Source: Vigna angularis (taxonomy: Eukaryota; Streptophyta; Magnoliopsida; Fabales; Fabaceae). From it: a stretch of DNA of 64,000 bases. The notes beneath the pieces were generated by a model. It searched no databases, was not told where the DNA came from, and was given only the letters and a program-made list of their open reading frames with translations. The stretch is from positions 27,801,364-27,865,363 of the forward strand of contig NC_068977.1 in the NCBI RefSeq assembly GCF_016808095.1, given 5' to 3'. Position 1 is the stretch's first letter. Each line of letters starts with the position of its first letter. The translations under genes were made by a program, and so were the position numbers. This document shows, piece after piece, positions 29,783 to 44,339 of this stretch.

Positions 29783-29921
29783 AGTTTTGTTCTCTTAAGG
29801 ACGCTGTAGGTTATGAGTGCATTGCGTTTTTGCTGTGTGCTTGTTGTATGTTTAATGAGTTAATTTTATTTTAACTCTTGAACGTAACTAACGCTCGTTT
29901 TTCTCTGTGTCCAGAGAATCA

Positions 29922-32900
29922 ATGGCACCTAGATTGCCTCCCCCTCCTCAACCGAGTGAACCTGATGCTTCCAACAACTCTAGATTGTTGGAGAACATCA
30001 TTGAGAGACTTCAACAACAAAATACCACATTGATGGAACAAAATGCCGCGTTAGTGCAGCAAAACCAAACTGCCATGCAAGGTTTGGAAGCTTCACGTGC
30101 TAGCTCGGAAACAACTCAACGACAGCTGATGGAGATTCTAGCAGCAACAAGGCACACCGCGGGAGCGTCTTCTTCCAACGCTGCCCCGCCTACTGCTGAA
30201 TGGAGCTTGGAGAGTTTCCTTCAACACCATCCGGCTAAGTTCAGTGGGAAGGGTCTCCCAGATGAAGCAGATCAATGGTTGAGGGATATAGAGAAAATTT
30301 TCAATGCCAAGAGATGCCCAGACGAGAATAGACTAGCGTACGCGGAGTATCTGTTGACGGGAGAAGCAAGTCATTGGTGGACGAGCGCGAGAGCCATTTT
30401 AGCAGACGCGCGACAGCCGATCACTTGGGAAGTGTTTAGAACTAAATTTTATGAAGAGTACTTCCCGGACAGCGTTCGGTTTGCGAAGGAGGTGGAATTT
30501 CTACAACTGGTTCAAGGGGGTATGTCTGTTTCCGAATACACTAATAAGTTCAAGCACCTCGTCAGATTCAATACCATGGCCACGAGTGAAGTGTGGCAGT
30601 GTAGAAAGTTTGAAAACGGATTGCGGAGCGACTTGAAAGTGTTGATATCCAGTTTGTGTATCCGAACGTTCCCTGCTATGGTTGAGAGAGCCAAGGTCTT
30701 GGAGAGGAACATGGCAGAAGCGGAACGTCAGAAGAGGTCGCAGCAAGTGAGTAGAGGACCGATGGTGTCCAGGGGAGGTGCTGTACAGAGGAGACCTCCT
30801 TACGCTCGTCCAAATCAGTCTTCTCAGACGAGCGGATCCCAAGCAGTAGTGCCTGTCGGACAGTCTGGACAGGGAGGTGTTGTTTGTTTCCGGTGTGGAG
30901 GGCCACATTATAGATCTTCATGCCCTCTTTTGGTGGGAGTCAAGCACTGTAATCGTTGTGGGAGAAACGGACATTCGGATCATGAGTGCAATATGAGTGG
31001 GCGTGCGGTGATGAGGCCACCCAATGCTGGAAGGAATCAGGCGAGAGGAGGACGAGCCCAAGCTAGTGGGCGAGTGTATGCTATAACGAGCGCTGAAGCA
31101 GCGAGCTCAGGTAATCTTATTGTTGGTGAATGCATGCTGTTTGGTAAACCCTGCTGTGCTTTGTATGATTCGGGGGCAACGCACTCCTTCATCTCGAAGG
31201 CGTGTGTTGAAAAGCTGGGATTAGAAGTGAGCGAGATGCAGTTTGATCTGGTGGTGTCGACCCCAGCAGCTGGTGAGGTTAGGACGTCCACTATGTGCGT
31301 CAGGTGTCCTATAGAAGTGGAGGGACGTAGGTTTAAAGTTAGCCTCATCTGCTTACCTCTTCAAGGTTTGGAGGTGATCTTAGGAATGGATTGGTTGGCT
31401 GTCAATCGCATTCTTATTGATTGTGGAGCGAAGGAGTTGATCTTCCCTGGTGAAGAAGAAGAAATTCTTTCAGTGACGCTCGGTCAGCTGAAAGAAGATA
31501 TTATGGAAGGCGCCAGCTGTTTCTTGATTATGACTCAAGAGGATCAGGAATCCAGAGAAATGGTGGAAGGACGATCGTCCACTAGAAACGGTAATGGACG
31601 ATCGGTTGTAGGCGAGTTTGCGGATGTTTTTCCGGAAGAGATCCCTGGACTTCCCCCTCAGCGTGAAGTAGAGTTCACGATTGATTTGGTGACTACAGCG
31701 GCTCCCATCTCGGTTCAGCCTTATAGGATGTCGCCTGCGGAGTTAGCTGAACTCAAGGAACAGATTGAAGATTTGATAGAGAAGAAGTTCATTAGGCCGA
31801 GCGTATCACCTTGGGGAGCGCCCGTGCTGTTAGTAAGGAAGAAGGATGGCAGCTCTCGGTTGTGTATTGACTACAGGCAGTTGAATAAGCTGACCATCAA
31901 GAACAAGTACCCATTGCCTAGGATTGATGACTTGCTGGATCAATTACATGGGGCTGCTGTGTTCTCGAAGATTGATTTGAGATCCGGATATCATCAAATC
32001 AGAGTTAAGGAAGACGACATCCAGAAGACAGCATTCAGGTCACGTTATGGGCACTATGAATATGTGGTGATGCCTTTTGGGGTAACGAACGCTCCAGCCG
32101 TGTTCATGGAGTACATGAACCGCATATTCAAGCCTTATTTGGACGAGTTTGTGGTTGTCTTTATAGATGATATTCTCATCTATTCCAAGACCGAAGACGA
32201 GCATGAAGAACACCTTAGACTTGTACTTGGAGTGTTGCGGGAGAAAGAACTATATGCCAAGTTGTCTAAGTGTGAATTCTGGATGAAGGAGATTCAGTTT
32301 TTGGGTCATGTGGTGTCGACTGGAGGCATCTCAGTGGACCCAGCGAAAGTGCGAGCAGTACTGGATTGGGAGAGTCCGCGTTCGGTCACGGAAGTACGTA
32401 GTTTTGTTGGACTGGCGGGCTACTACAGACGTTTCATTGAAGGTTTTGCTAAGATAGTAGCGCCGTTAACGCAATTGACCCGTAAAGATCAGCCATTCGC
32501 TTGGACCGACCGTTGTGAGGCCAGTTTTCAGGAGTTGAAAGTAAAGCTGACGAGCGCCCCAGTGCTGGTTATTCCGGACACGTCTAAACCGTTTGAAGTC
32601 TATTGCGACGCTTCTCATCAAGGTCTTGGTTGTGTTTTGATGCAAGAGAGGCGGGCGGTAGCGTATGCATCTCGGCAGCTGAGGATTCACGAGAGGAATT
32701 ACCCAACGCACGACCTGGAGTTGGCAGCGGTTGTTTTTGCGCTGAAGATCTGGAGGCATTTCTTATATGGATCCACGTTCCAAGTCTTTAGTGATCACAA
32801 GAGTCTCAAGTACCTCTTTGATCAAAAAGAGTTGAATATGAGGCAGAGGAGGTGGCTTGAGTTCTTGAAGGATTATGATTTCGAACTACTCTATCATCCA

Positions 32901-34499
32901 GGAAAAGCGAACGTGGTGGCGGACGCTTTAAGCAGAAAAGTAGTGCATATGTCATCCATGATGGTGCGCGAGCTGAGCTTGGTGGAGAGTTTCAGAGATC
33001 TAAGGTTACAGTTTGAGTTAGAACCGAACAGCATCAAGTGCTGTAACCTTAGGATATCTAGCAATGTGTTTGACCGAATCAAGATGAAGCAACGTGAAGA
33101 TGAAGAGTTAGTAAAGATTTTAGGAGCGCTCGGTACGGATCAAGCTAAGTGGTTCAATACGGGAACGGACGGCATGTTGCGTTACATGGGCAGAACGTGC
33201 GTTCCTAATGATGGCGAACTGAAGAGGATTATTCTGGAGGAAGGTCATCATAGTCGTCTTAGTATGCACCCTGGCATGACTAAGATGTATCAAGACCTCC
33301 GGAAATCGTTTTGGTGGCCTGGAATGAAGAGTGATGTCGCTCGTTTCGTGGCATCATGTCTAACCTGTCAACGAGCGAAGGCAGAATATCAAAGACCTGG
33401 CGGATTGCTTCAACAGTTGGAAATTCCCGAATGGAAGTGGGATAGCATATCCATGGATTTCGTGACCCACCTACCACGTACGGTCAGAAATCATGACTCA
33501 ATTTGGGTGATTGTGGATCGACTGACGAAGAGCGCCCATTTTCTGGCAGTAAATTTAAAGATGTCGATGACCAATCTGGCCAAGCTATACATTCAGGAAA
33601 TTGTTCGTCTGCATGGAGTACCTTCGAGCATAATTTCCGATCGTGATACAAGGTTCACTTCACGGTTTTGGCAATCACTTCAAAGCGAGCTTGGTAGTAG
33701 GTTGCAAATGAGTTCGGCTTACCACCCTCAGACGGACGGCCAGTCCGAACGAACCATCCAAACGCTAGAAGACTTACTGAGGACGTGTGTCCTAGATCAC
33801 TTAGGAGCTTGGGATGAAGTCTTGCCGCTGGTGGAGTTCACGTATAACAACAGTTTCCAGGCGAGCATTGGAATGGCACCATTTGAAGCACTTTATGGGA
33901 GGAAGTGCCGAACGCCACTTTGTTGGTTCAAGGAAGGAGAGAACGTGCTAACCGGACCCGAACTTATCCAACAGACGACCGAGAAAGTGAAGTTAATCCA
34001 GGAGAGGTTGAAGACGTCGAGGAGCAGGCAGAAGTCCTATGCCGACAAAAGAAGAAGGCCGTTAGAATTTCAAGCTGGTGATCACGTATTCCTTAGACTA
34101 AATCCAACCATAGGGGTTGGCAGAGCTATGCGACCAAAGAAATTATCCCCGAAGTTCGTCGGACCCTATCAAATTCTGAGGAAAATCGGACCAGTGGCTT
34201 ACGAACTTGCATTACCGCCTCAACTGTCGAACCTTCACCCTGTATTCCACGTTTCCCAACTTCGGAAGTATGTAGCAAACCCATCACACGTACTGGAGTT
34301 AGAAGACGTCCAACTTCGTCCCGATCGAACGCTGGAGTTGCAACCAGTCCATGTAGAAGATAGCCGCACCAAGTACTATAAAGGAAAGGCAGTTCGTCTA
34401 GTTAAAATGGTGTGGGACGCGAAGACTGGCGATTCAACGTGGGAAGTGGAGAGAGCCATGAAGGACTTGTATCCCCACTTATTTACGGGTAAGTTTTAA
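29922..34499 (+). CDS. Tekay gag-pol polyprotein, copy 1, 1525 aa
   Basis: The first ATG after the primer site is at 29922 (the frame is also open upstream from a GTG at 29907). Order: proline-rich and coiled-coil N-terminus, gag (about 90-270), two zinc knuckles (CX2CX3HX4C from Cys322, then CX2CX4HX4C), aspartic protease (DSG, Asp416), reverse transcriptase (FIDD, Asp749/Asp750), RNase H (YCDAS, Asp896), and integrase with an HHCC finger near 1108 and the triad Asp1179, Asp1240, Glu1276 (exactly 35 residues between the last two). It ends in a chromodomain-like tail ([17 protein letters not shown]). Every catalytic residue I can check is present and there is no stop or frameshift, so the gene looks functional. 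The proteins act in cytoplasmic particles and, for integrase, in the nucleus. Confidence 0.97.
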   Translation: MAPRLPPPPQPSEPDASNNSRLLENIIERLQQQNTTLMEQNAALVQQNQTAMQGLEASRASSETTQRQLMEILAATRHTAGASSSNAAPPTAEWSLESFLQHHPAKFSGKGLPDEADQWLRDIEKIFNAKRCPDENRLAYAEYLLTGEASHWWTSARAILADARQPITWEVFRTKFYEEYFPDSVRFAKEVEFLQLVQGGMSVSEYTNKFKHLVRFNTMATSEVWQCRKFENGLRSDLKVLISSLCIRTFPAMVERAKVLERNMAEAERQKRSQQVSRGPMVSRGGAVQRRPPYARPNQSSQTSGSQAVVPVGQSGQGGVVCFRCGGPHYRSSCPLLVGVKHCNRCGRNGHSDHECNMSGRAVMRPPNAGRNQARGGRAQASGRVYAITSAEAASSGNLIVGECMLFGKPCCALYDSGATHSFISKACVEKLGLEVSEMQFDLVVSTPAAGEVRTSTMCVRCPIEVEGRRFKVSLICLPLQGLEVILGMDWLAVNRILIDCGAKELIFPGEEEEILSVTLGQLKEDIMEGASCFLIMTQEDQESREMVEGRSSTRNGNGRSVVGEFADVFPEEIPGLPPQREVEFTIDLVTTAAPISVQPYRMSPAELAELKEQIEDLIEKKFIRPSVSPWGAPVLLVRKKDGSSRLCIDYRQLNKLTIKNKYPLPRIDDLLDQLHGAAVFSKIDLRSGYHQIRVKEDDIQKTAFRSRYGHYEYVVMPFGVTNAPAVFMEYMNRIFKPYLDEFVVVFIDDILIYSKTEDEHEEHLRLVLGVLREKELYAKLSKCEFWMKEIQFLGHVVSTGGISVDPAKVRAVLDWESPRSVTEVRSFVGLAGYYRRFIEGFAKIVAPLTQLTRKDQPFAWTDRCEASFQELKVKLTSAPVLVIPDTSKPFEVYCDASHQGLGCVLMQERRAVAYASRQLRIHERNYPTHDLELAAVVFALKIWRHFLYGSTFQVFSDHKSLKYLFDQKELNMRQRRWLEFLKDYDFELLYHPGKANVVADALSRKVVHMSSMMVRELSLVESFRDLRLQFELEPNSIKCCNLRISSNVFDRIKMKQREDEELVKILGALGTDQAKWFNTGTDGMLRYMGRTCVPNDGELKRIILEEGHHSRLSMHPGMTKMYQDLRKSFWWPGMKSDVARFVASCLTCQRAKAEYQRPGGLLQQLEIPEWKWDSISMDFVTHLPRTVRNHDSIWVIVDRLTKSAHFLAVNLKMSMTNLAKLYIQEIVRLHGVPSSIISDRDTRFTSRFWQSLQSELGSRLQMSSAYHPQTDGQSERTIQTLEDLLRTCVLDHLGAWDEVLPLVEFTYNNSFQASIGMAPFEALYGRKCRTPLCWFKEGENVLTGPELIQQTTEKVKLIQERLKTSRSRQKSYADKRRRPLEFQAGDHVFLRLNPTIGVGRAMRPKKLSPKFVGPYQILRKIGPVAYELALPPQLSNLHPVFHVSQLRKYVANPSHVLELEDVQLRPDRTLELQPVHVEDSRTKYYKGKAVRLVKMVWDAKTGDSTWEVERAMKDLYPHLFTGKF

Positions 34500-34523
34500 A
34501 TTTTCGAGGACGAAAATTTTTGT

Positions 34524-34535
34524 AGATAGGGAGAA
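34524..34535 (+). other. polypurine tract before LTR 2
   Basis: AGATAGGGAGAA abuts the LTR start and would prime plus-strand synthesis. It is repeated at 41811-41822 before LTR 3. It is short and has one interrupting T. Confidence 0.75.
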
Positions 34536-37053
34536 TGTGAGACCCCAGAAAACTAACACTAATAATCTCTGTCACATCACCATTAAAACACACGCCACGT
34601 CACTGATCTGTGTAATTAAAACCCACTTTGCATCGCATGCCCGAGTGCCATGTGTCGAGTGGAAAATTCTGAAATCAGAAGTGGGAGTGCAGGTGTCCGC
34701 AGAGGAGACGCTCGTTCGACTGGAATGAGAATGAACAAAAATGATTTTCGAAAAACCCTTCCACTCACCTGCACCACTCGTCTTCTTCCTCAGAAAATCA
34801 ACCTTTCATTTTTCTCCAACTTCTCTCTAGAAACCTTCACCTTCTCTCTACTGTAACTCATCACCTTCTTCTCCGATCACGTTTCAGAACCGTAGGAACG
34901 TCCCTCGCACCGTGAGCTTCAATCCGAACCGAACTGATCCTAGTTCTGTAACCGGTAAGTCGCTCGACTCTGAACGCTTACTTCTGTATTACCTGCAAAC
35001 TAAGATTCAGTCGCATGCAAGGGTATAAACTGAGTTCTCTGAGTTTTCTTTTGGTTAGACTTAGTTGAAGAGCGTAAGAAAGATCGTGGAGAGTAGAAAG
35101 CCATAGTTGGGCAAGTCCAAGTTATACTGTTAGACGAACACTACTATCCAGGTAAGGGAAGCTTAGTAATTTAATTTATACTTGTATGTTGTATGTAAAC
35201 ATGATATGAACTGAAAGTGTGAAATGTATGTCGGTTGAGTATGCATGGTCGAACGTCGCTGTACTGAATGAATATGATATATGTTGGTTGAAATGTATGA
35301 TATGGGTGATACGTATGATTATGAAATATACATGCTTAGAAACAAGTGAATGTCAGTGAAACTTGAATATCAATTCCCTACGACAACGTATGTCCGACAT
35401 TAAACGGTTATCGACCGTTTGGTGTTCTAGTAAACTTCTTTGGATTGGAATACTTTCATTTGGGAAGGATTCTGGTAGAGCATGAGCTATGTAGGTCTTT
35501 TATTTTGAGCTCATAATGAGCAGTGTCGACCTTACTCATAGTAATCGTATTGGGTAGTGCTCGGTCTTACACTAAGCGCTCTTACTCTTTTCTGGAAAAG
35601 TCTTGGATAATACAGATCTATCCATCTGTGTCGACCTACTGTGTCGATCATCCTTGTGACTACAGATCATCTATCTGTGTCGACCTACTGTGTCGATCAC
35701 TCTTGTGACTAACAGATCATCCATCTGTGTCGACCTACTGTGTCGATCATCCTTGTGACTACAAATCATCTATCTGTGTCGACCTACTGTGTCGATCACT
35801 CTTGTGACTAATAGATCATCCATCTGTGTCGACCTACTGTGTCGATCATCCTTGTGACTACAGATCATCTATCTGTGTCGACCTACTGTGTCGATCACTC
35901 TTGTGACTACAGATCATCTATCTGTGTCGACCTACTGTGTCGATCACTCGTGTGAACCACAGATCATTCATCAGTGTCGACCGACAGTGTCGAGTAACCT
36001 TGATTGATACAGGTTGTCCATCTATTTGGTAATTGGTTCTATTCTGTTTTGGAATAGAGTAAATTCTTCGGTCTTGTTCTCCACGGTTGCCTCATTATGA
36101 AGGGGGCTGAACGTTCATCTCTTTAAGAAAGTGGAACATAGAATGAGAATGTGAATAAAAGGAAGTATTAAGGTGTGCGAGCACTATGAGAAGTGAAATT
36201 ATGATTTTGGTATTTGAACGAGTGTCCCAAGGAGGGACGACTCTTAATTCTATATCGGATATTGATTTGGTAAAGTATGACTGTGGATAAGTTAAGACTC
36301 GCTGTCCATCCTGATGTTCCGTGATACGCCTCTTCAAGTAGAAGGGGGTATTCATGTGTGGGAACGGCAGGAGGTCCTTAGTCCATAAGTTAACATGGGC
36401 GACGTAAGAACGGACTTACCTCGAGTGGCAGCTGTTTGGTGTATCCCAGTTACTACATCACTCGGGTGCAAGGACGCTTGTAACTACACAGATTCATACA
36501 GTCCGGACGGTCGGTCTAGTATTGATATATTCATGTGTTGATTGATGTGTATGTATATGTGTTGATCGTGTGTTTGTTTGAATATAACTGATGAAGTATG
36601 AATTTAAATTACGTAAGCTTACCCTTTCGTCCTTCTTTGTGTTGTCGATCGTCATTGTACGTCCGTCCTGTCTATGCAATGATCATCCGTGTGGATGTGA
36701 GCAGAGGGCGAGGCGTTATTAGAAGAAGCATTGGAAGAGGAGAATCTGGAGGAAGCAACTCTTGTAGATGTTGAAGTGAAGTGCGAACAGTAGATGTTCG
36801 GTTAACTTTTAGATTAGATGCTTCTTTGTATTTGATTTTTGGGATCAACCTATATATTTTTGGTCGTTCGGTATGTATCCATACTTTGTAACCGTAGGGC
36901 CGGGTGCGATTTTTGTCGAGCGTGTTTTTCTTATTCAACTTCTTGTAAGGCCGTTCGACCTAAAACTCTGTTTCCGTTAAATTAAGACTGAATTTTTATC
37001 ATTAAGTGTAATTAATTCTGATTATGGTTATTACTGTATTTTGGGATGTTACA
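34536..37053 (+). repeat. Tekay LTR 2 (shared middle LTR), 2518 bp
   Basis: It serves as the 3' LTR of copy 1 and the 5' LTR of copy 2. It differs from LTR 1 at only a handful of sites (for example A to C at 34641, G to C in GTTAT(G/C)GACC near 35411, and a G to A giving GGGATCAACC near 36846). Confidence 0.97.
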
Positions 37054-37208
37054 TTAGTGGTATCAGAGCAGTTTTGTTCTCTTAAGGACGCTGTAGGTTA
37101 TGAGTGCATTGCGTTTTTGCTGTGTGCTTGTTGTATGTTTAATGAGTTAATTTTATTTTAACTCTTGAACGTAACTAACGCTCGTTTTTCTCTGTGTCCA
37201 GAGAATCA

Positions 37209-40200
37209 ATGGCACCTAGATTGCCTCCCCCTCCTCAACCGAGTGAACCTGATGCTTCCAACAACTCTAGATTGTTGGAGAACATCATTGAGAGACTTCA
37301 ACAACAAAATACCACATTGATGGAACAAAATGCCGCGTTAGTGCAGCAAAACCAAACTGCCATGCAAGGTTTGGAAGCTTCACGTGCTAGCTCGGAAACA
37401 ACTCAACGACAGCTGATGGAGATTCTAGCAGCAACAAGGCACACCGCGGGAGCGTCTTCTTCCAACGCTGCCCCGCCTACTGCTGAATGGAGCTTGGAGA
37501 GTTTCCTTCAACACCATCCGGCTAAGTTCAGTGGGAAGGGTCTCCCAGATGAAGCAGATCAATGGTTGAGGGATATAGAGAAAATTTTCAATGCCAAGAG
37601 ATGCCCAGACGAGAATAGACTAGCGTACGCGGAGTATCTGTTGACGGGAGAAGCAAGTCATTGGTGGACGAGCGCGAGAGCCATTTTAGCAGACGCGCGA
37701 CAGCCGATCACTTGGGAAGTGTTTAGAACTAAATTTTATGAAGAGTACTTCCCGGACAGCGTTCGGTTTGCGAAGGAGGTGGAATTTCTACAACTGGTTC
37801 AAGGGGGTATGTCTGTTTCCGAATACACTAATAAGTTCAAGCACCTCGTCAGATTCAATACCATGGCCACGAGTGAAGTGTGGCAGTGTAGAAAGTTTGA
37901 AAACGGATTGCGGAGCGACTTGAAAGTGTTGATATCCAGTTTGTGTATCCGAACGTTCCCTGCTATGGTTGAGAGAGCCAAGGTCTTGGAGAGGAACATG
38001 GCAGAAGCGGAACGTCAGAAGAGGTCGCAGCAAGTGAGTAGAGGACCGATGGTGTCCAGGGGAGGTGTTGTACAGAGGAGACCTCCTTACGCTCGTCCAA
38101 ATCAGTCTTCTCAGACGAGCGGATCCCAAGCAGTAGTGCCTGTCGGACAGTCTGGACAGGGAGGTGTTGTTTGTTTCCGGTGTGGAGGGCCACATTATAG
38201 ATCTTCATGCCCTCTTTTGGTGGGAGTCAAGCACTGTAATCGTTGTGGGAGAAACGGACATTCGGATCATGAGTGCAATATGAGTGGGCGTGCGGTGATG
38301 AGGCCACCCAATGCTGGAAGGAATCAGGCGAGAGGAGGACGAGCCCAAGCTAGTGGGCGAGTGTATGCTATAACGAGCGCTGAAGCAGCGAGCTCAGGTA
38401 ATCTTATTGTTGGTGAATGCATGCTGTTTGGTAAACCCTGCTGTGCTTTGTATGATTCGGGGGCAACGCACTCCTTCATCTCGAAGGCGTGTGTTGAAAA
38501 GCTGGGATTAGAAGTGAGCGAGATGCAGTTTGATCTGGTGGTGTCGACCCCAGCAGCTGGTGAGGTTAGGACGTCCACTATGTGCGTCAGGTGTCCTATA
38601 GAAGTGGAGGGACGTAGGTTTAAAGTTAGCCTCATCTGCTTACCTCTTCAAGGTTTGGAGGTGATCTTAGGAATGGATTGGTTGGCTGCCAATCGCATTC
38701 TTATTGATTGTGGAGCGAAGGAGTTGATCTTCCCTGGTGAAGAAGAAGAAATTCTTTCAGTGACGCTCGGTCAGCTGAAAGAAGATATTATGGAAGGCGC
38801 CAGCTGTTTCTTGATTATGACTCAAGAGGATCAGGAATCCAGAGAAATGGTGGAAGGACGATCGTCCACTAGAAACGGTAATGGACGATCGGTTGTAGGC
38901 GAGTTTGCGGATGTTTTTCCGGAAGAGATCCCTGGACTTCCCCCTCAGCGTGAAGTAGAGTTCACGATTGATTTGGTGACTACAGCGGCTCCCATCTCGG
39001 TTCAGCCTTATAGGATGTCGCCTGCGGAGTTAGCTGAACTCAAGGAACAGATTGAAGATTTGATAGAGAAGAAGTTCATTAGGCCGAGCGTATCACCTTG
39101 GGGAGCGCCCGTGCTGTTAGTAAGGAAGAAGGATGGCAGCTCTCGGTTGTGTATTGACTACAGGCAGTTGAATAAGCTGACCATCAAGAACAAGTACCCA
39201 TTGCCTAGGATTGATGACTTGCTGGATCAATTACATGGGGCTGCTGTGTTCTCGAAGATTGATTTGAGATCCGGATATCATCAAATCAGAGTTAAGGAAG
39301 ACGACATCCAGAAGACAGCATTCAGGTCACGTTATGGGCACTATGAATATGTGGTGATGCCTTTTGGGGTAACGAACGCTCCAGCCGTGTTCATGGAGTA
39401 CATGAACCGCATATTCAAGCCTTATTTGGACGAGTTTGTGGTTGTCTTTATAGATGATATTCTCATCTATTCCAAGACCGAAGACGAGCATGAAGAACAC
39501 CTTAGACTTGTACTTGGAGTGTTGCGGGAGAAAGAACTATATGCCAAGTTGTCTAAGTGTGAATTCTGGATGAAGGAGATTCAGTTTTTGGGTCATGTGG
39601 TGTCGACTGGAGGCATCTCAGTGGACCCAGCGAAAGTGCGAGCAGTACTGGATTGGGAGAGTCTGCGTTCAGTCACGGAAGTACGTAGTTTTGTTGGACT
39701 GGCGGGCTACTACAGACGTTTCATTGAAGGTTTTGCTAAGATAGTAGCGCCGTTAACGCAATTGACCCGTAAAGATCAGCCATTCGCTTGGACCGACCGT
39801 TGTGAGGCCAGTTTTCAGGAGTTGAAAGTAAAGCTGACGAGCGCCCCAGTGCTGGTTATTCCGGACACGTCTAAACCGTTTGAAGTCTATTGCGACGCTT
39901 CTCATCAAGGTCTTGGTTGTGTTTTGATGCAAGAGAGGCGGGCGGTAGCGTATGCATCTCGGCAGCTGAGGATTCACGAGAGGAATTACCCAACGCACGA
40001 CCTGGAGTTGGCAACGGTTGTTTTTGCGCTGAAGATCTGGAGGCATTTCTTATATGGATCCACGTTCCAAGTCTTTAGTGATCACAAGAGTCTCAAGTAC
40101 CTCTTTGATCAAAAAGAGTTGAATATGAGGCAGAGGAGGTGGCTTGAGTTCTTGAAGGATTATGATTTCGAACTACTCTATCATCCAGGAAAAGCGAACG

Positions 40201-41786
40201 TGGTGGCGGACGCTTTAAGCAGAAAAGTAGTGCATATGTCATCCATGATGGTGCGCGAGCTGAGCTTGGTGGAGAGTTTCAGAGATCTAAGGTTACAGTT
40301 TGAGTTAGAACCGAACAGCATCAAGTGCTGTAACCTTAGGATATCTAGCAATGTGTTTGACCGAATCAAGATGAAGCAACGTGAAGATGAAGAGTTAGTA
40401 AAGATTTTAGGAGCGCTCGGTACGGATCAAGCTAAGTGGTTCAATACGGGAACGGACGGCATGTTGCGTTACATGGGCAGAACGTGCGTTCCTAATGATG
40501 GCGAACTGAAGAGGATTATTCTGGAGGAAGGTCATCATAGTCGTCTTAGTATGCACCCTGGCATGACTAAGATGTATCAAGACCTCCGGAAATCGTTTTG
40601 GTGGCCTGGAATGAAGAGTGATGTCGCTCGTTTCGTGGCATCATGTCTAACCTGTCAACGAGCGAAGGCAGAATATCAAAGACCTGGCGGATTGCTTCAA
40701 CAGTTGGAAATTCCCGAATGGAAGTGGGATAGCATATCCATGGATTTCGTGACCCACCTACCACGTACGGTCAGAAATCATGACTCAATTTGGGTGATTG
40801 TGGATCGACTGACGAAGAGCGCCCATTTTCTGGCAGTAAATTTAAAGATGTCGATGACCAATCTGGCCAAGCTATACATTCAGGAAATTGTTCGTCTGCA
40901 TGGAGTACCTTCGAGCATAATTTCCGATCGTGATACAAGGTTCACTTCACGGTTTTGGCAATCACTTCAAAGCGAGCTTGGTAGTAGGTTGCAAATGAGT
41001 TCGGCTTACCACCCTCAGACGGACGGCCAGTCCGAACGAACCATCCAAACGCTAGAAGACTTACTGAGGACGTGTGTCCTAGATCACTTAGGAGCTTGGG
41101 ATGAAGTCTTGCCGCTGGTGGAGTTCACGTATAACAACAGTTTCCAGGCGAGCATTGGAATGGCACCATTTGAAGCACTTTATGGGAGGAAGTGCCGAAC
41201 GCCACTTTGTTGGTTCAAGGAAGGAGAGAACGTGCTAACCGGACCCGAACTTATCCAACAGACGACCGAGAAAGTGAAGTTAATCCAGGAGAGGTTGAAG
41301 ACGTCGAGGAGCAGGCAGAAGTCCTATGCCGACAAAAGAAGAAGGCCGTTAGAATTTCAAGCTGGTGATCACGTATTCCTTAGACTAAATCCAACCATAG
41401 GGGTTGGCAGAGCTATGCGACCAAAGAAATTATCCCCGAAGTTCGTCGGACCCTATCAAATTCTGAGGAAAATCGGACCAGTGGCTTACGAACTTGCATT
41501 ACCGCCTCAACTGTCGAACCTTCACCCTGTATTCCACGTTTCCCAACTTCGGAAGTATGTAGCAAACCCATCACACGTACTGGAGTTAGAAGACGTCCAA
41601 CTTCGTCCCGATCGAACGCTGGAGTTGCAACCAGTCCATGTAGAAGATAGCCGCACCAAGTACTATAAAGGAAAGGCAGTTCGTCTAGTTAAAATGGTGT
41701 GGGACGCGAAGACTGGCGATTCAACGTGGGAAGTGGAGAGAGCCATGAAGGACTTGTATCCCCACTTATTTACGGGTAAATTTTAA
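37209..41786 (+). CDS. Tekay gag-pol polyprotein, copy 2, 1525 aa
   Basis: It has the same length and domain order as copy 1, and is also uninterrupted. Four amino-acid differences are visible: Ala to Val in GG(A/V)VQRR, Val to Ala in WLA(V/A)NRI, Pro to Leu in WES(P/L)RSV, and Ala to Thr in LELA(A/T)VV. None falls on a catalytic residue. Such near identity means the tandem duplication is recent. Confidence 0.97.
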   Translation: MAPRLPPPPQPSEPDASNNSRLLENIIERLQQQNTTLMEQNAALVQQNQTAMQGLEASRASSETTQRQLMEILAATRHTAGASSSNAAPPTAEWSLESFLQHHPAKFSGKGLPDEADQWLRDIEKIFNAKRCPDENRLAYAEYLLTGEASHWWTSARAILADARQPITWEVFRTKFYEEYFPDSVRFAKEVEFLQLVQGGMSVSEYTNKFKHLVRFNTMATSEVWQCRKFENGLRSDLKVLISSLCIRTFPAMVERAKVLERNMAEAERQKRSQQVSRGPMVSRGGVVQRRPPYARPNQSSQTSGSQAVVPVGQSGQGGVVCFRCGGPHYRSSCPLLVGVKHCNRCGRNGHSDHECNMSGRAVMRPPNAGRNQARGGRAQASGRVYAITSAEAASSGNLIVGECMLFGKPCCALYDSGATHSFISKACVEKLGLEVSEMQFDLVVSTPAAGEVRTSTMCVRCPIEVEGRRFKVSLICLPLQGLEVILGMDWLAANRILIDCGAKELIFPGEEEEILSVTLGQLKEDIMEGASCFLIMTQEDQESREMVEGRSSTRNGNGRSVVGEFADVFPEEIPGLPPQREVEFTIDLVTTAAPISVQPYRMSPAELAELKEQIEDLIEKKFIRPSVSPWGAPVLLVRKKDGSSRLCIDYRQLNKLTIKNKYPLPRIDDLLDQLHGAAVFSKIDLRSGYHQIRVKEDDIQKTAFRSRYGHYEYVVMPFGVTNAPAVFMEYMNRIFKPYLDEFVVVFIDDILIYSKTEDEHEEHLRLVLGVLREKELYAKLSKCEFWMKEIQFLGHVVSTGGISVDPAKVRAVLDWESLRSVTEVRSFVGLAGYYRRFIEGFAKIVAPLTQLTRKDQPFAWTDRCEASFQELKVKLTSAPVLVIPDTSKPFEVYCDASHQGLGCVLMQERRAVAYASRQLRIHERNYPTHDLELATVVFALKIWRHFLYGSTFQVFSDHKSLKYLFDQKELNMRQRRWLEFLKDYDFELLYHPGKANVVADALSRKVVHMSSMMVRELSLVESFRDLRLQFELEPNSIKCCNLRISSNVFDRIKMKQREDEELVKILGALGTDQAKWFNTGTDGMLRYMGRTCVPNDGELKRIILEEGHHSRLSMHPGMTKMYQDLRKSFWWPGMKSDVARFVASCLTCQRAKAEYQRPGGLLQQLEIPEWKWDSISMDFVTHLPRTVRNHDSIWVIVDRLTKSAHFLAVNLKMSMTNLAKLYIQEIVRLHGVPSSIISDRDTRFTSRFWQSLQSELGSRLQMSSAYHPQTDGQSERTIQTLEDLLRTCVLDHLGAWDEVLPLVEFTYNNSFQASIGMAPFEALYGRKCRTPLCWFKEGENVLTGPELIQQTTEKVKLIQERLKTSRSRQKSYADKRRRPLEFQAGDHVFLRLNPTIGVGRAMRPKKLSPKFVGPYQILRKIGPVAYELALPPQLSNLHPVFHVSQLRKYVANPSHVLELEDVQLRPDRTLELQPVHVEDSRTKYYKGKAVRLVKMVWDAKTGDSTWEVERAMKDLYPHLFTGKF

Positions 41787-41822
41787 ATTTTCGAGGACGA
41801 AAATTTTTGTAGATAGGGAGAA

Positions 41823-44339
41823 TGTGAGACCCCAGAAAACTAACACTAATAATCTCTGTCACATCACCATTAAAACACACGCCACGTCACTGATCTGTGT
41901 AATTAAAACCCACTTTGCATCGCATGCACGAGTGCCATGTGTCGAGTGGAAAATTCTGAAATCAGAAGTGGGAGTGCAGGTGTCCGCAGAGGAGACGCTC
42001 GTTCGACTGGAATGAGAATGAACAAAAATGATTTTCGAAAAACCCTTCCACTCACCTGCACCACTCGTCTTCTTCCTCAGAAAATCAACCTTTCATTTTT
42101 CTCCAACTTCTCTCTAGAAACCTTCACCTTCTCTCTACTGTAACTCATCACCTTCTTCTCCGATCACGTTTCAGAACCGTAGGAACGTCCCTCGCACCGT
42201 GAGCTTCAATCCGAACCGAACTGATCCTAGTTCTGTAACCGGTAAGTCGCTCGACTCTGAACGCTTACTTCTGTATTACCTGCAAACTAAGATTCAGTCG
42301 CATGCAAGGGTATAAACTGAGTTCTTTGAGTTTTCTTTTGGTTAGACTTAGTTGAAGAGCGTAAGAAAGATCGTGGAGAGTAGAAAGCCATAGTTGGGCA
42401 AGTCCAAGTTATACTGTTAGACGAACACTACTATCCAGGTAAGGGAAGCTTAGTAATTTAATTTATACTTGTATGTTGTATGTAAACATGATATGAACTG
42501 AAAGTGTGAAATGTATGTCGGTTGAGTATGCATGGTCGAACGTCGCTGTACTGAATGAATATGATATATGTTGGTTGAAATGTATGATATGGGTGATACG
42601 TATGATTATGAAATATACATGCTTAGAAACAAGTGAATGTCAGTGAAACTTGAATATCAATTCCCTACGACAACGTATGTCCGACATTAAACGGTTATCG
42701 ACCGTTTGGTGTTCTAGTAAACTTCTTTGGATTGGAATACTTTCATTTGGGAAGGATTCTGGTAGAGCATGAGCTATGTAGGTCTTTTATTTTGAGCTCA
42801 TAATGAGCAGTGTCGACCTTACTCATAGTAATCGTATTGGGTAGTGCTCGGTCTTACACTAAGCGCTCTTACTCTTTTCTGGAAAAGTCTTGGATAATAC
42901 AGATCTATCCATCTGTGTCGACCTACTGTGTCGATCATCCTTGTGACTACAGATCATCTATCTGTGTCGACCTACTGTGTCGATCACTCTTGTGACTAAC
43001 AGATCATCCATCTGTGTCGACCTACTGTGTCGATCATCCTTGTGACTACAGATCATCTATCTGTGTCGACCTACTGTGTCGATCACTCTTGTGACTAATA
43101 GATCATCCATCTGTGTCGACCTACTGTGTCGATCATCCTTGTGACTACAGATCATCTATCTGTGTCGACCTACTGTGTCGATCACTCTTGTGACTACAGA
43201 TCATCTATCTGTGTCGACCTACTGTGTCGATCACTCGTGTGAACCACAGATCATTCATCAGTGTCGACCGACAGTGTCGAGTAACCTTGATTGATACAGG
43301 TTGTCCATCTATTTGGTAATTGGTTCTATTCTGTTTTGGAATAGAGTAAATTCTTCGGTCTTGTTCTCCACGGTTGCCTCATTATGAAGGGGGCTGAACG
43401 TTCATCTCTTTAAGAAAGTGGAACATAGAATGAGAATGTGAATAAAAGGAAGTATTAAGGTGTGCGAGCACTATGAGAAGTGAAATTATGATTTTGGTAT
43501 TTGAACGAGTGTCCCAAGGAGGGACGACTCTTAATTCTATATCGGATATTGATTTGGTAAAGTATGACTGTGGATAAGTTAAGACTCGCTGTCCATCCTG
43601 ATGTTCCGTGATACGCCTCTTCAAGTAGAAGGGGGTATTCATGTGTGGGAACGGCAGGAGGTCCTTAGTCCATAAGTTAACATGGGCGACGTAAGAACGG
43701 ACTTACCTCGAGTGGCAGCTGTTTGGTGTATCCCAGTTACTACATCACTCGGGTGCAAGGACGCTTGTAACTACACAGATTCATACAGTCCGGACGGTCG
43801 GTCTAGTATTGATATATTCATGTGTTGATTGATGTGTATGTATATGTGTTGATCGTGTGTTTGTTTGAATATAACTGATGAAGTATGAATTTAAATTACG
43901 TAAGCTTACCCTTTCGTCCTTCTTTGTGTTGTCGATCGTCATTGTACGTCCGTCCTGTCTATGCAATGATCATCCGTGTGGATGTGAGCAGAGGGCGAGG
44001 CGTTATTAGAAGAAGCATTGGAAGAGGAGAATCTGGAGGAAGCAACTCTTGTAGATGTTGAAGTGAAGTGCGAACAGTAGATGTTCGGTTAACTTTTAGA
44101 TTAGATGCTTCTTTGTATTTGATTTTTGGGATCGACCTATATATTTTTGGTCGTTCGGTATGTATCCATACTTTGTAACCGTAGGGTCGGGTGCGATTTT
44201 TGTCGAGCGTGTTTTTCTTATTCAACTTCTTGTAAGGCCGTTGACCTAAAACTCTGTTTCCGTTAAATTAAGACTGAATTTTTATCATTAAGTGTAATTA
44301 ATTCTGATTATGGTTATTACTGTATTTTGGGATGTTACA
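41823..44339 (+). repeat. Tekay LTR 3 (3'), 2517 bp
   Basis: One base shorter than LTRs 1 and 2 (GCCGTT-GACC near 44240). It ends GGGATGTTACA directly before the right ATATG target duplication. Confidence 0.97.

Noticed and set aside
30501..30908. Minus-strand frames within gag-pol
   Set aside because: They are antisense shadows of an intact, motif-rich plus-strand gene and repeat in both copies.
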